Below are positions 25,392-33,572 of a stretch of 55,704 nt of DNA, in pieces. The stretch spans positions 1 to 55,704 of the forward strand of contig JBDKJP010000010.1 in the NCBI GenBank assembly GCA_039796575.1, given 5' to 3'. Below the pieces are notes generated by a model. The model worked only from the letters and a program-made list of their open reading frames with translations, was not told the origin of the DNA and searched no databases. The DNA is from UBA668 sp039796575 (lineage in GTDB: Bacteria > Actinomycetota > Acidimicrobiia > Acidimicrobiales > Ilumatobacteraceae). The number at the start of each line of letters is the position of its first letter. The stretch's first letter is position 1. A program made the translations under genes and the position numbers.

Positions 25392-26635
25392 GACATCACC
25401 TCGGAATGGTCGGTGTCCTGATCGCGCAGGGCGCGCGCGTCGAAGCGACGAACGTCCTCCGCAGAACGCGCTGCGGTGCGACGCGCGCCCCGCTTGGAGA
25501 GGCGGCCGGCGGGTCGGCCACCGAGGATGCGGGCGAGCGTGAACAGCACGAGCACCAGCAGCATCAGCACGGCTGCGGCACCGAAGCCGCGGGCCACGAG
25601 GTTCTCCTGCGGCGACCGCACCAGCTCGTACGCGGCCAACGGCAACGACACCATCGGATTGGCGCGGGGGTTCAGGTTCATCGTCGACGTGAAGCCCGCC
25701 GTGAGCAGCACAGGAGCGGTCTCACCGATGCCACGCGCCACACCGAGGATGACCGACGTGGTGAGACCCGACCGAGCGGTCGGCAGCACCACGTGCCAGA
25801 CCGTGCGCCACTGCGGGGCGCCCAGCGCGGCAGCCGCTTCACGCAGGTTGCCCGGCACGAGCCGGAGCACCACGTCGGCGGAGCGCACGATGATGGGCAG
25901 CATCATGATGCTCATCGCGATCGCGGCAGCGAGGCCCGAGCGCTCGAAGCCGAGGATGAGGATCCACGTCGCGAAGATGAACAGGCCGGCGAGGATGGAC
26001 GGCAACGCGGTCATCGCCGTCACGACGGTGCGCACGAGGCCGGCCCAGCGCGACCCGCTCTCGGTCATGTACACCGCGGTGGCGAGCGCCAGCGGCACGG
26101 TGATGACCAGTGCGATCAGCGTCATGATGAGGGTGCCCGCGATGGCGTGGAGGATGCCGCCGACCGTGAGCGGGTCGAGCGGTCCGGCGACGCTCATGTC
26201 CTCGGTGTAGAAGTTCGCGTGGCGCAACGCGCTGAACCCCTTGACGAGCACGAAGATCACCACGGAGAACAAGGCGAACAGTGCGGCTGCGGCACAGGCC
26301 GCGAGCAGCAGGGTCATCACCCGATCGACGATGGCGGTGGTGCGCTCGGTGAGCGACACGAGCACCGTGTACGTGGCCAGGAAGACCAGGAAGAACACGA
26401 CCACGAAACCGAACTTGCCCGACAGTGGGGTCAGGCGGCCGAACAGCAGCATCGTGGTGGCGAACGAGCTCGCGAGCGCGCCGACGAACACCAGCACCGC
26501 ATCCCGAGACACGCCACCGATGGCGCGACGCGCTGGTGCCGGCGTGCGGCTGTCGGGCCGCGCCGGGAGCACGGTGCGCGGCGCCTCGGTCGCGTCGGGC
26601 GACGCGGCCGGCGGGGACTCCAGCGCCATCGTCAT
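25388..26635 (-). CDS. PstA-like ABC permease of the surface cluster
   Basis: The 415-residue product is a PstA-type membrane permease with a long Pro/Ala-rich cytoplasmic N-terminus (about 50 residues), an extra pair of membrane helices (DAVLVFVGALASSFATTML, FGFVVVFFLVFLATYTVLV) and then the usual six-helix core. The core includes the EAA-type loop EAAAALGAPQWRTVWHVVLPTA and the following GVARGIGETAPVL segment, both standard for PstA/PstC. It is about 100 residues longer than the canonical PstA at 36954. ATG 26635 overlaps the PstC-like stop (ATGA); its stop overlaps the PstS-like start. It forms the channel with the PstC-like protein, powered by the ATPase at 15680. Confidence 0.88.
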   Translation of the reverse strand: MTMALESPPAASPDATEAPRTVLPARPDSRTPAPARRAIGGVSRDAVLVFVGALASSFATTMLLFGRLTPLSGKFGFVVVFFLVFLATYTVLVSLTERTTAIVDRVMTLLLAACAAAALFALFSVVIFVLVKGFSALRHANFYTEDMSVAGPLDPLTVGGILHAIAGTLIMTLIALVITVPLALATAVYMTESGSRWAGLVRTVVTAMTALPSILAGLFIFATWILILGFERSGLAAAIAMSIMMLPIIVRSADVVLRLVPGNLREAAAALGAPQWRTVWHVVLPTARSGLTTSVILGVARGIGETAPVLLTAGFTSTMNLNPRANPMVSLPLAAYELVRSPQENLVARGFGAAAVLMLLVLVLFTLARILGGRPAGRLSKRGARRTAARSAEDVRRFDARALRDQDTDHSEVMS

Positions 26636-27657
26636 GCTTCGCTGTCCGCCCCGGAGCGCGACCGCGCCACGAACCACGACGCGGTGAAGTTGATGACCAG
26701 GGTCACGGCGAACAGCGCCAGACCGGCTGCCATGAGCGCCGAGAGACCGAAGCCCGAGGCCTCGCTGTACCGCAATGCGATGAGGCTCGACACCGAGTTG
26801 CCACCTGCCTCGAGCACGTGGAAGTTCACGTCGAAGCGGGGCGAGATGATGAGCAGCACGGCGATGGTCTCGCCGAGCGCGCGACCGAGGCCGAGCATCG
26901 TGCCGCCGATCATGCCGCCGCGACCGAACGGGATAGCGACCACGCGGATCATGCCCCAGCGCGTGGAGCCCAGCGCGTAGGCGCCCTCACGCTCGCCGGG
27001 CGGCACCTGCGAGAACACCTCGCGCATCACGACGCACTGGATAGGCATCACCATCATCGCCACCACCACGCCGGCGATGAACGTCGACGCGGTGTACACC
27101 GACGTGCTCGACAGCGGGTCGGTGGGGTCGGAACCGCTGACCTCGAAGAACGGCAGCCACCCGAGCCAGGTGTTGAGCCAGCGGGCCACGCCGACGAGGT
27201 GGCCCTGCAGCAGGAACAGTCCCCACAGGCCGTACACCACGCTGGGCACGGCGGCCATCAGGTCGACCAGCGCCACCATGGTCGAACGCACCTTCGGCGG
27301 CGCGACCTCGGTGATGAACAGCGCCGTCCCCGTGGCGAGCGGCAACGCGATCGCGACGCCGACGATGGCGATCAGCACGGTGCCGAGCAGCACCGAGGCG
27401 ATGCCGAACTGGCCGCTGTCGGGCTGCCACTCGGTGGTGGTGAAGAAGCTCAGGCCGGCCGACGACAACGCCTGCCAGGCCTCGTTCGACAGGAACACAC
27501 CGACCGCCACCATGATCGCCAACACGACGATGCCGCCCAGCGACACGCCGCCGTGGAACAGACGGTCGCTGCGTCCGCGACGCGACTCGAGCGGTCGCGG
27601 CGTGGGCGCGTCGCCGAGCGGCGTCTCGGGGATGGTGGTGAGCACGTCCATGGTCAC
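26632..27657 (-). CDS. PstC-like ABC permease of the surface cluster
   Basis: The 341-residue product has six predicted membrane helices, the PstC/PstA region LMAAVPSVVYGLWGLFLL and the coupling loop EGAYALGSTRWGMIRVVAIPF followed by GLGRALGETIAVLL. This is typical PstC architecture. The GTG at 27657 is chosen because it overlaps the upstream stop by four bases like nearly every junction here; an ATG lies two codons inside (27651). The N-terminal tail includes a basic SRRGRSDRLFHGG patch before the first helix. Confidence 0.87.
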   Translation of the reverse strand: MTMDVLTTIPETPLGDAPTPRPLESRRGRSDRLFHGGVSLGGIVVLAIMVAVGVFLSNEAWQALSSAGLSFFTTTEWQPDSGQFGIASVLLGTVLIAIVGVAIALPLATGTALFITEVAPPKVRSTMVALVDLMAAVPSVVYGLWGLFLLQGHLVGVARWLNTWLGWLPFFEVSGSDPTDPLSSTSVYTASTFIAGVVVAMMVMPIQCVVMREVFSQVPPGEREGAYALGSTRWGMIRVVAIPFGRGGMIGGTMLGLGRALGETIAVLLIISPRFDVNFHVLEAGGNSVSSLIALRYSEASGFGLSALMAAGLALFAVTLVINFTASWFVARSRSGADSEA

Positions 27658-28484
27658 GCGAGCCAGGCGGCGAGCACCACGAGCACGATCGCCGTGGCGA
27701 CGCCCAGCAGCAGCACATCGGGGTGACGGGCATGACGCCAGAAGCCCTGCTTCACCAGTGCGGCCGGCGGGGCAGCGATCGCGTACGGCACGTACGCGGG
27801 TGCCGGTGGGACGTGCTGCAGGCGCTGCTCGACGATGGAGGCGAACACCGTGGCGAACACCTTCGCGAACGCCTCGGCATCGATGGAGACGTTGATCTGC
27901 TGGGGTGGCGGTGGCGGCAGGGTCTGCCGAGCGAACGGCAACTCGGGTGCGTCGGCGGCGGTGAGCGCGATGGGGGCGACCCGCACCTCGGTCGACTGCA
28001 GCACCTCGACCTGCTCCTCGACGAGGGCCACGACCGGCTCCTCGACGAGGGCCACGACCGGCTCCTCGACGAGGGGCTCGACCGGCGTCGGCACCTCGTC
28101 CTCGGCCCACACGGGCTCGGTGTCGTCGAACGCCGCAGCCTCGGCGGCAGCGATCACGGCGGCCTCCGCAGCAGCGCGTTCGGCGACCGCCTGCTCGGCA
28201 GCGGCACGGATGCGATCGGCCTCGGCGTGCGCCTCGGCGACCGACCTGGCGGCATCGGCACGTGCGGCGTCGATGGCCTCGGCGAACGACCGCGTGCGCT
28301 CCTGCACCAGCGGCGAGAGGCGATCGCGCAGTTGCTGCTTCGCGGCATCGTGGTCGACGTCGACGTACTTCGACTCGGCGTCGGCGGCCTCCTGCAGCGT
28401 GGCCCTGATCTGCAGCGTCAGCATCGCGATGCCGGCGCGCGGTGAGAGTGATGCGTTCGTGGGCTGTTGGACGTCAGCGGACAT
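27654..28484 (-). CDS. Coiled-coil protein with tandem acidic repeats and C-terminal membrane anchor
   Basis: The 276-residue product starts with a conserved-looking helical segment (RAGIAMLTLQIRATLQEAADAES), an Ala/Glu/Arg-rich coiled coil to about residue 115, an acidic region with three EEPVVALV-type repeats, then a segment INVSIDAEAFAKVFATVFASIVEQR and a final membrane helix (VLLLGVATAIVLVVLAAWLA) at the extreme C-terminus, so it is tail-anchored with its bulk in the cytoplasm. There is no signal peptide. The ATG at 28484 overlaps the upstream stop by 11 nt; an alternative ATG is at 28496. I do not recognise the family; position directly before pstC suggests a cytoplasmic partner of this transporter. 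Confidence 0.7.
   Translation of the reverse strand: MSADVQQPTNASLSPRAGIAMLTLQIRATLQEAADAESKYVDVDHDAAKQQLRDRLSPLVQERTRSFAEAIDAARADAARSVAEAHAEADRIRAAAEQAVAERAAAEAAVIAAAEAAAFDDTEPVWAEDEVPTPVEPLVEEPVVALVEEPVVALVEEQVEVLQSTEVRVAPIALTAADAPELPFARQTLPPPPPQQINVSIDAEAFAKVFATVFASIVEQRLQHVPPAPAYVPYAIAAPPAALVKQGFWRHARHPDVLLLGVATAIVLVVLAAWLA
28014..28085 (-). repeat. Three tandem 24-bp units coding for EEPVVALV repeats
   Basis: The 24-bp unit CTCCTCGACGAGGGCCACGA plus CCGG occurs twice exactly and once as a variant. It lies within the coiled-coil gene and encodes an eight-residue acidic repeat. Confidence 0.7.
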
Positions 28485-28863
28485 GGTGTTCCTCATCGGG
28501 ATCGGTGTCGCCGGCCCGGCGCGCCTCCGCGAGGACGCGGGCCACTTCCGCCTGTGCGTCGGCCTGGATGTTCGCGATGGTGGTCTGATGCGTGCGGTCC
28601 AACTGGGCGAGCATCTCCTGCGCCTCCGCGAGCTCCACGCGGAGCGCCTCCTGGAGTGCTCGATCCCGTTGCGCCAGGCGCGCACGGGCCGACTCCAGCC
28701 GCTCCTTGGCCGTGACCAGCTCGGTCTGCAGCCGGGCGAGCTCCGCGGTCAACACCGCGTCGTCGCTCGTGAGGTCGGGCTTCGACGTGCCGGGCTCGTG
28801 CCCGTTCACCGGGCTGCCGTTCACCGGGCTGCCGTTCGCAGTACTGCCGTTCAATGCGACCAT
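28474..28863 (-). CDS. Small cytoplasmic coiled-coil protein
   Basis: The 129-residue product has an Asn/Gly/Ser/Pro-rich N-terminus with repeated NGSPV units, then one long predicted coiled coil (LTAELARLQTELVTAKERL through EARRAGDTD). No membrane segment, signal peptide or catalytic motif is present. It begins seven bases after the previous stop and overlaps the next gene, so it is co-translated with the two larger coiled-coil proteins around it. The heptads of the three proteins suggest that they assemble with each other; that is inference. Confidence 0.65.
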   Translation of the reverse strand: MVALNGSTANGSPVNGSPVNGHEPGTSKPDLTSDDAVLTAELARLQTELVTAKERLESARARLAQRDRALQEALRVELAEAQEMLAQLDRTHQTTIANIQADAQAEVARVLAEARRAGDTDPDEEHHVR

Positions 28864-28870
28864 CGCTCCT

Positions 28871-29947
28871 TCACCCCACCAACGCCAACACGAGTGCGAG
28901 GCCCGACGTCACGGCCGACACCGGGAACACGACGCGCCACCACAGCCCGCGCACCGAGAGCCGACGTTCGTCGGTCGCGACGGCCGGCTCGGCCGACCAG
29001 AAGTGCTGGAAGTGATCCGCCGCGGGCGGCGCCTCTGCCGTGGTCGCGGCGGCAGCCGCGCGCTCGAGGCGGAACAGCACGTCGCCGTTGTCGGCACGGT
29101 CGATCGAGGGCGCCACCGCCGGCACATCGAGCGACGCCGTGAGGCGAGCGAGCGTCGCATCGAGCGTGGCGGGCGAGGCACCGTCGAGCGCGTCGAGCAG
29201 TGCGGCGGGGAGCAACGAGGTCTCGGGTGGCACCGGGACGGTGGGCACCGGCGCTTCCACGGTCGCGGCAGGCTGGCTGCCGGCGATCTCGCACGCCTCG
29301 ATGTGCGCGAGGTGCAGCCGCATCGCAGCGCGCGCCCGTGCGTCCTCCACCAACGCGCGGCCTTCGTTGCGTTCCCGCTCCCACCACTCGTCGAGCAGAC
29401 CCCGTAGCTCGCGCTCGGCGCGCGCACCGTCGGCCTCGGCCGGCTCGAAGGCGTCGTTGATGATGTGCTCGAGCGCTGCCGTGTCCTGCTGGGTGCGCAA
29501 CGCGAGCACGCTGAGCGCGTGGAGTGCGGAACGGGTAGTGCGTTCCACCGTGCCGTCCGGGTCGTCGAGATCGACGTGGCGATCACCGGCCACCGGCGGC
29601 GGGAACGCACCGACCGCGACGTTGGCGACCGCCGCGGCGAGCACCACGTTGGCGTGCTCCTCGGTCTCGGCGGCGATGCGCGCCACCTCGGCGTCCACCT
29701 CGGCGCGGCGCTCCATGATCAGCCGTTGTGCATCGAAGAACTGCCGGGTCAACCGGCACTGGATGGCCGAGATCTGTGCGAGCTGGCCGTGGCCGTCACC
29801 GATCTCTCCGCGCGCGGTCGCGAAGGCGTGGAGGAAGCGTGCCTGCTCCTGCTTCACCGTCGCGAAGAAGCGCGCGACGTCGGCATCCAGGTCGATGCCG
29901 GGGGCTTCGGTGGGCGTCACCATCGGGGTCGCGAGCGGTGGATTCAT
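28871..29947 (-). CDS. Coiled-coil protein with C-terminal membrane anchor, first gene of the surface cluster
   Basis: The 358-residue product has no signal peptide. Residues about 20-115 are helical (DLDADVARFFATVKQEQARF, RLIMERRAEVDAEVARIAAE), residues 130-230 form a second helical region (ELRGLLDEWWERERNEGRAL), then a Pro/Ala-rich linker and a C-terminal membrane helix (LWWRVVFPVSAVTSGLALVL). The ATG at 29947 is preferred over an upstream in-frame codon because a TACTGT hexamer lies nine bases before it. It is probably cytoplasmic and tail-anchored, like the gene at 27654, and opens the long transcript. Family not recognised. Confidence 0.68.
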   Translation of the reverse strand: MNPPLATPMVTPTEAPGIDLDADVARFFATVKQEQARFLHAFATARGEIGDGHGQLAQISAIQCRLTRQFFDAQRLIMERRAEVDAEVARIAAETEEHANVVLAAAVANVAVGAFPPPVAGDRHVDLDDPDGTVERTTRSALHALSVLALRTQQDTAALEHIINDAFEPAEADGARAERELRGLLDEWWERERNEGRALVEDARARAAMRLHLAHIEACEIAGSQPAATVEAPVPTVPVPPETSLLPAALLDALDGASPATLDATLARLTASLDVPAVAPSIDRADNGDVLFRLERAAAAATTAEAPPAADHFQHFWSAEPAVATDERRLSVRGLWWRVVFPVSAVTSGLALVLALVG

Positions 29948-29956
29948 GCCCTTCCG

Positions 29957-29989
29957 ACAGTAAGAGGGCAGGGTGACGGTCACATGAAC
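29957..29989 (-). promoter_or_regulatory. Candidate promoter with weak PHO-box-like repeat for the surface cluster
   Basis: TACTGT (29957-29962) lies nine bases before the ATG. Just upstream, GTTCATGTGAC (29979-29989) and CGTCACCCTGC (29968-29978) are adjacent 11-base units that partly resemble the GTTCACC units found before pstS at 40117-40149. The match is weak and the spacing to the -10 differs from that site. Confidence 0.35.
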
Positions 29990-30079
29990 AGCGAATGATC
30001 GCCGCTCGTCACCGAGATGAAAGCCGCTGCGTCCGGGAACCGACCGCGCGTGGACCGCTACGTGGAGTGGCTCAGCGGA

Positions 30080-31048
30080 TCAGCGGCGACGCAGCTGCGC
30101 GCGACGCACGAGCTTCGCGGTCACACCGAGTGCGACGACGATGCCCGCCACCAACGCGCCGAGCGACAGCTCCTGGCGACGCTTGGGCGTCACCATGGTC
30201 CACCACTTCGCCTCGGTGCCCTCGACGTACGCCTGCTCGTTGGTGACGGTGGGGCGCCATCCGGCCGCCTTCAGCCGGTCGTTCGCCACCAACCACGGCC
30301 ACCGCGTGTAGCTGCGCAGACCGGGCGGGATGGGGCCGCGCTGGAAGCGCCAACGGAGGTCGGTGATGACCTCGCTCGCCCGATCGGGCAGCTTCACGCG
30401 CGGCACGGCGCCGGCCAACGAGCGGACGCGCTCGCCCTGCACCCACCCGTCGGGGGCGACGTTGAAGACACCGTCGAGGTTCGACTCCACCGCGAGCACC
30501 ACGGCCGACGCGAGGTCGTCGAGGTGCAGGAACTGCGCCGGCGGGTCGTCCTCACCCATGCGCTGCCCCATGCCGGCGGCGAGCGCGCTGGCGAGGCCGC
30601 TCGTGCCGTCGGCCGCCATGCTGATGACCGGACGGAGCACCGTGGCCGTTCGACCCTGGCCGCCGAGCCGCCACTCGTCGACGAGTTGCTCCACGGCACC
30701 GAGCTGGCGGGCGTAGGCGAACTCCACGTCGGGGCGCAGCGCCGCGTCCTCGGTGAGCGGCACCGGGTTGTTGGCCCACGCGCCGTAGACCATGGCCGAG
30801 CTCACCAGCACCACGTGACGCAGGTGCGGGCAGTCGGCCAGCGCCGCGCCGAGACCCTGGAGGGCGCTCTCGCGACGGCTGGCGCGGGCATCGGCGTCGT
30901 GCGCGCTCAACCACACGAGCACCTCGCACTCGGCGGCGTCAGCCGCACGGGCCAGGTCGCTCGCGAGCAGCCGGCGCAACACGCGCGCACCGAGGCCGCT
31001 GGTGCCGTCGTTCACCCAGACGGGCACGGTGCGAGTCACGGTCGCCAT
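30080..31048 (-). CDS. NAD-dependent epimerase/SDR-like protein with C-terminal membrane helix
   Basis: The 322-residue product has a shortened Rossmann start (VNDGTSGLGARVLRRLL, GxxGxxG-like), the VVLVSSAMVYG strand typical of extended SDRs, and FAYARQLGAVEQLVDEW where the family has YxxxK, so the catalytic Lys is Gln here. A C-terminal hydrophobic helix near 296-314 (LGALVAGIVVALGVTAKLV) would tether it to the membrane. These features make a redox or epimerase role doubtful; it may bind a nucleotide-sugar or NAD without turnover. The ATG at 31048 has TAGCGT eight bases upstream. Confidence 0.75.
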   Translation of the reverse strand: MATVTRTVPVWVNDGTSGLGARVLRRLLASDLARAADAAECEVLVWLSAHDADARASRRESALQGLGAALADCPHLRHVVLVSSAMVYGAWANNPVPLTEDAALRPDVEFAYARQLGAVEQLVDEWRLGGQGRTATVLRPVISMAADGTSGLASALAAGMGQRMGEDDPPAQFLHLDDLASAVVLAVESNLDGVFNVAPDGWVQGERVRSLAGAVPRVKLPDRASEVITDLRWRFQRGPIPPGLRSYTRWPWLVANDRLKAAGWRPTVTNEQAYVEGTEAKWWTMVTPKRRQELSLGALVAGIVVALGVTAKLVRRAQLRRR

Positions 31049-31056
31049 GCCTGCTG

Positions 31057-31062
31057 ACGCTA
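31057..31062 (-). promoter_or_regulatory. Putative -10 element of a leaderless promoter (TAGCGT)
   Basis: TAGCGT lies eight bases before the ATG at 31048 in a 42-nt divergent intergenic region. Confidence 0.45.
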
Positions 31063-31078
31063 CCCGCTCCGGCAGCCG

Positions 31079-31084
31079 TAGGCT
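31079..31084 (+). promoter_or_regulatory. Putative -10 element of a leaderless promoter (TAGGCT)
   Basis: TAGGCT lies six bases before the ATG at 31091, divergent from the TAGCGT element of the SDR-like gene. Confidence 0.45.
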
Positions 31085-31090
31085 TCGGCC

Positions 31091-32272
31091 ATGGCAGACG
31101 GTGACCATCCCGCCGGTTCCGGCGACAACCCCTTCGCCAACCTCCCGATGTTCGGCGAGTTCGCGAAGATGCTCGGCAACCAGGGCCCGTTGAACTGGGA
31201 CGCGGCCCGCCAGTTCGCCGCGTTGGCCGCGGCCAACGGCGCGAGCGAGCCGAACGTCGACCCGACGGTGCGCATCCAGATGGCCGACCTCGCGCGCATC
31301 CTCGAGATGCACGTGCGCGACCTCACCGGCCTCGACACCGTGTTCCCCGAGATCACCCCGGTCGGTCGTGGCGTGTGGGCGCAGCGCACGCTCGAGGCGT
31401 ACCGCCCGCTGTTCACCGAGCTCGCCGTGTCGCTCGGCCAGCGTCCCGCCACCGACGGCGACGAGGCCGACGCCGACCCGATGGCCGCGATGATGTCGGG
31501 CCTCACCCAGATGATGGCCCCGTCGCTGATGGGCATGGCGGTCGGCTCGATGGTGGGTCGCATGGCGCAGCGCACGTTCGGCCAGTACGACCTGCCCATC
31601 CCCCGCAACGACACCACGCTGCTGGTGGTGCCGGCCAACATCGATCAGTTCGCCGGCGACTGGAGCCTGCCGGTCGACGAGATGCGGCTGTGGGTGCTCG
31701 CGCAGGAGCTCACCGGCCACACGTTGTTCTCCATCGGGTCGTTGCGCGACCAGCTGGCCGGCATGGTACGCCAGTACGTCGGGGCGTTCCGGCCCGACCC
31801 GTCGGCCGTGGCCGACCGGCTGTCGTCGCTCGAGCTCTCCACGTCGGGCGACCCCACACAGGCGATGCAGCAGCTGTTCAGCGATCCCGCCGTCCTGCTC
31901 GGTGCGGTGCAGTCGCCCGCGCAGGTGGCGCAGCAGCCGCTGCTCGACGCGGCCGTCGCCGCCGTCGTCGGCTACGTCGACTACCTCGTCGACTCGGTGG
32001 CCGTACGGGTCATCGGTGGCGATGCACTGCGCATCGCCGAGGCCGTGCGCCGCCGGCGAGTGGAGGTCACGCCCGACGACATGTTCGTCGAGCGGCTCCT
32101 CGGCCTGCAGCTCACCAACGAGCAGGTGCAGCGCGGCAAGCAGTTCGCCGGTGGCGTGGTCGACCGCGTCGGCGAAGCCGGCCTCACTGCGCTGTTCGCG
32201 AAGCCCGACGCACTGCCCACCCCGGCAGAGCTGGAGGCACCCGGGCTCTGGATCGCCCGCCTCGAGCTCTGA
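31091..32272 (+). CDS. DUF2342-type zincin-like protein with degraded zinc site
   Basis: The 393-residue product matches the actinobacterial DUF2342 / F420-biosynthesis-associated zincin group by its helical N-terminus (NPFANLPMFGEFAKML, LNWDAARQFAALAAANG), VDPTVRIQMADLARILEMHV, and the block WSLPVDEMRLWVLAQELTGH. In the metalloprotease members this block ends in HExxH; here the alignable residues read QELTG, so both metal-binding histidines seem lost although one His follows immediately. A C-terminal FVERLLGLQLTNEQVQRGKQF segment is also typical. I expect a non-catalytic protein of the family. The ATG has TAGGCT six bases upstream. Confidence 0.78.
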   Translation: MADGDHPAGSGDNPFANLPMFGEFAKMLGNQGPLNWDAARQFAALAAANGASEPNVDPTVRIQMADLARILEMHVRDLTGLDTVFPEITPVGRGVWAQRTLEAYRPLFTELAVSLGQRPATDGDEADADPMAAMMSGLTQMMAPSLMGMAVGSMVGRMAQRTFGQYDLPIPRNDTTLLVVPANIDQFAGDWSLPVDEMRLWVLAQELTGHTLFSIGSLRDQLAGMVRQYVGAFRPDPSAVADRLSSLELSTSGDPTQAMQQLFSDPAVLLGAVQSPAQVAQQPLLDAAVAAVVGYVDYLVDSVAVRVIGGDALRIAEAVRRRRVEVTPDDMFVERLLGLQLTNEQVQRGKQFAGGVVDRVGEAGLTALFAKPDALPTPAELEAPGLWIARLEL

Positions 32273-32284
32273 ACCTGGCCCGCC

Positions 32285-33547
32285 TCAGCGGGTGGGTGCG
32301 GTGGGCGGCGGCAACGGCCGTCTCGGCGGCACCGGCGGTGAGCTGCGAGGACGACGTGGTTGCGGCGCGGGCGCGCTGCGACGACGCCGGCCGCTCCCCT
32401 GCACGTAGAGCACCACGCCGGCAAGGCCCATCAGGCCCACCACCAGGAATCCGGCGGCACCGGGCAGGGTGAACGCCACCGGTGGCAGGCCGGCCAGCAC
32501 CCAGGCCAACTGGAACCGGGTCTCGAACTGCGCGAACGCACGGCCCTGGTTCGCGTCGGGCGCGTCGCGTTGCACGATGGAGTCGAACGCCAGGCGGCCG
32601 ACCGACGACGAGAAGTTCACCACGAACGCCAGCACGACGGCCGTGCCGAGCCCGCCCGTGATGGCGGCGAGGATGCCGGCCGCGGCGATCACCGCGAGCG
32701 CAGCGGTGAGCATCTTCTGCTCGCGCAGCCGTCGCCGGAGCATCGGTGCGAGCACGTTGCCCGCCATCGAGCCCATCACGCTGGCGCCGGCCGCGAAACC
32801 GAACGCTGCCAGCCCGAAGTCCTCGCGCAGCCAGAACAGCAGGTGGAACGTGAGGAAGCCGATGCAGGCGCGGATGCACATCATCGCCACGCTCGCGGCA
32901 CGAATGCCCCGCGAGCGGAGCTCCGCCTTCTCCTCGCGCTGCGCCGGGTCGGCCGCGACGACGTCGGGCGGCAGACGTCGCGCCGACACGGTGGCCAGTG
33001 CGAACACGATGATGCCCAGCACCAGTGGCACGGTGGTGCTGGCCTTGCCGAGCAACGTGAGCGGGCCGATGGCCACGGCCCCGACCACGCCGCTCATCAG
33101 GCTCAGCTTGGAGTTGGCCTCCACGAGCTCGTGGTCGCTGCGCACCACCGACGGCACGAGCGCGCTCTTCGACACGGCGTACGTCTTCTGCATCACGAGT
33201 GCCACGAACACCAGCGGGTACAGCAACAGGTCGTCGACGTGCGAGATCATCAGCAGGTACGTCAGCGCGCGGGCGACCGCGGTGATCTGCATCACCATTC
33301 GCCGGCCACCCGGGATGCGGTCGACGGTGGGGCCGATGGCGGGTGCCACCACCGCGAACGGGGCGGCGCTCACCAACAGGTAGAGCAGCACCTTCGGCCG
33401 CTGGGCATCGGGTGACAGGCCGAGCAGGAACGAACCGGCCAACGCGCCGTACATCGCGGCGTCGCCGATGGCCATGAACGCGTGCGTGCGCGCCAGCCGT
33501 TGGAACGGCGAGACGTGGACGGGCGCCGACGCGCGCGGTTGGGTCAC
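32285..33547 (-). CDS. Major facilitator superfamily transporter
   Basis: The 420-residue product has about 12 hydrophobic segments and the loop between helices 2 and 3 reads GPTVDRIPGGRRMVMQ, a form of the MFS A-motif (GxxxDRxGRR). An Arg/Pro-rich cytoplasmic tail of about 35 residues follows the last helix. Substrate is not evident; the general pattern is that of drug/efflux-type MFS proteins. The GTG at 33547 is preceded by TACGAT six bases upstream. It ends 12 nt from the convergent DUF2342-like gene. Confidence 0.85.
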   Translation of the reverse strand: MTQPRASAPVHVSPFQRLARTHAFMAIGDAAMYGALAGSFLLGLSPDAQRPKVLLYLLVSAAPFAVVAPAIGPTVDRIPGGRRMVMQITAVARALTYLLMISHVDDLLLYPLVFVALVMQKTYAVSKSALVPSVVRSDHELVEANSKLSLMSGVVGAVAIGPLTLLGKASTTVPLVLGIIVFALATVSARRLPPDVVAADPAQREEKAELRSRGIRAASVAMMCIRACIGFLTFHLLFWLREDFGLAAFGFAAGASVMGSMAGNVLAPMLRRRLREQKMLTAALAVIAAAGILAAITGGLGTAVVLAFVVNFSSSVGRLAFDSIVQRDAPDANQGRAFAQFETRFQLAWVLAGLPPVAFTLPGAAGFLVVGLMGLAGVVLYVQGSGRRRRSAPAPQPRRPRSSPPVPPRRPLPPPTAPTR

Positions 33548-33553
33548 GACGGC

Positions 33554-33559
33554 ATCGTA
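33554..33559 (-). promoter_or_regulatory. Putative -10 element of a leaderless promoter (TACGAT)
   Basis: TACGAT lies six bases before the GTG at 33547. Confidence 0.4.
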
Positions 33560-33572
33560 CGTGCCGTCCGGG

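Noticed and set aside
10059..29947. The surface cluster as a prophage or integrated element
   Set aside because: No integrase, att-like repeats, tRNA target, phage structural genes or change in base composition is apparent.
31049..31720. Upstream extension of the SDR-like frame by about 220 codons
   Set aside because: It would run antisense through the well-supported zincin-like gene and skip a promoter directly before ATG 31048.
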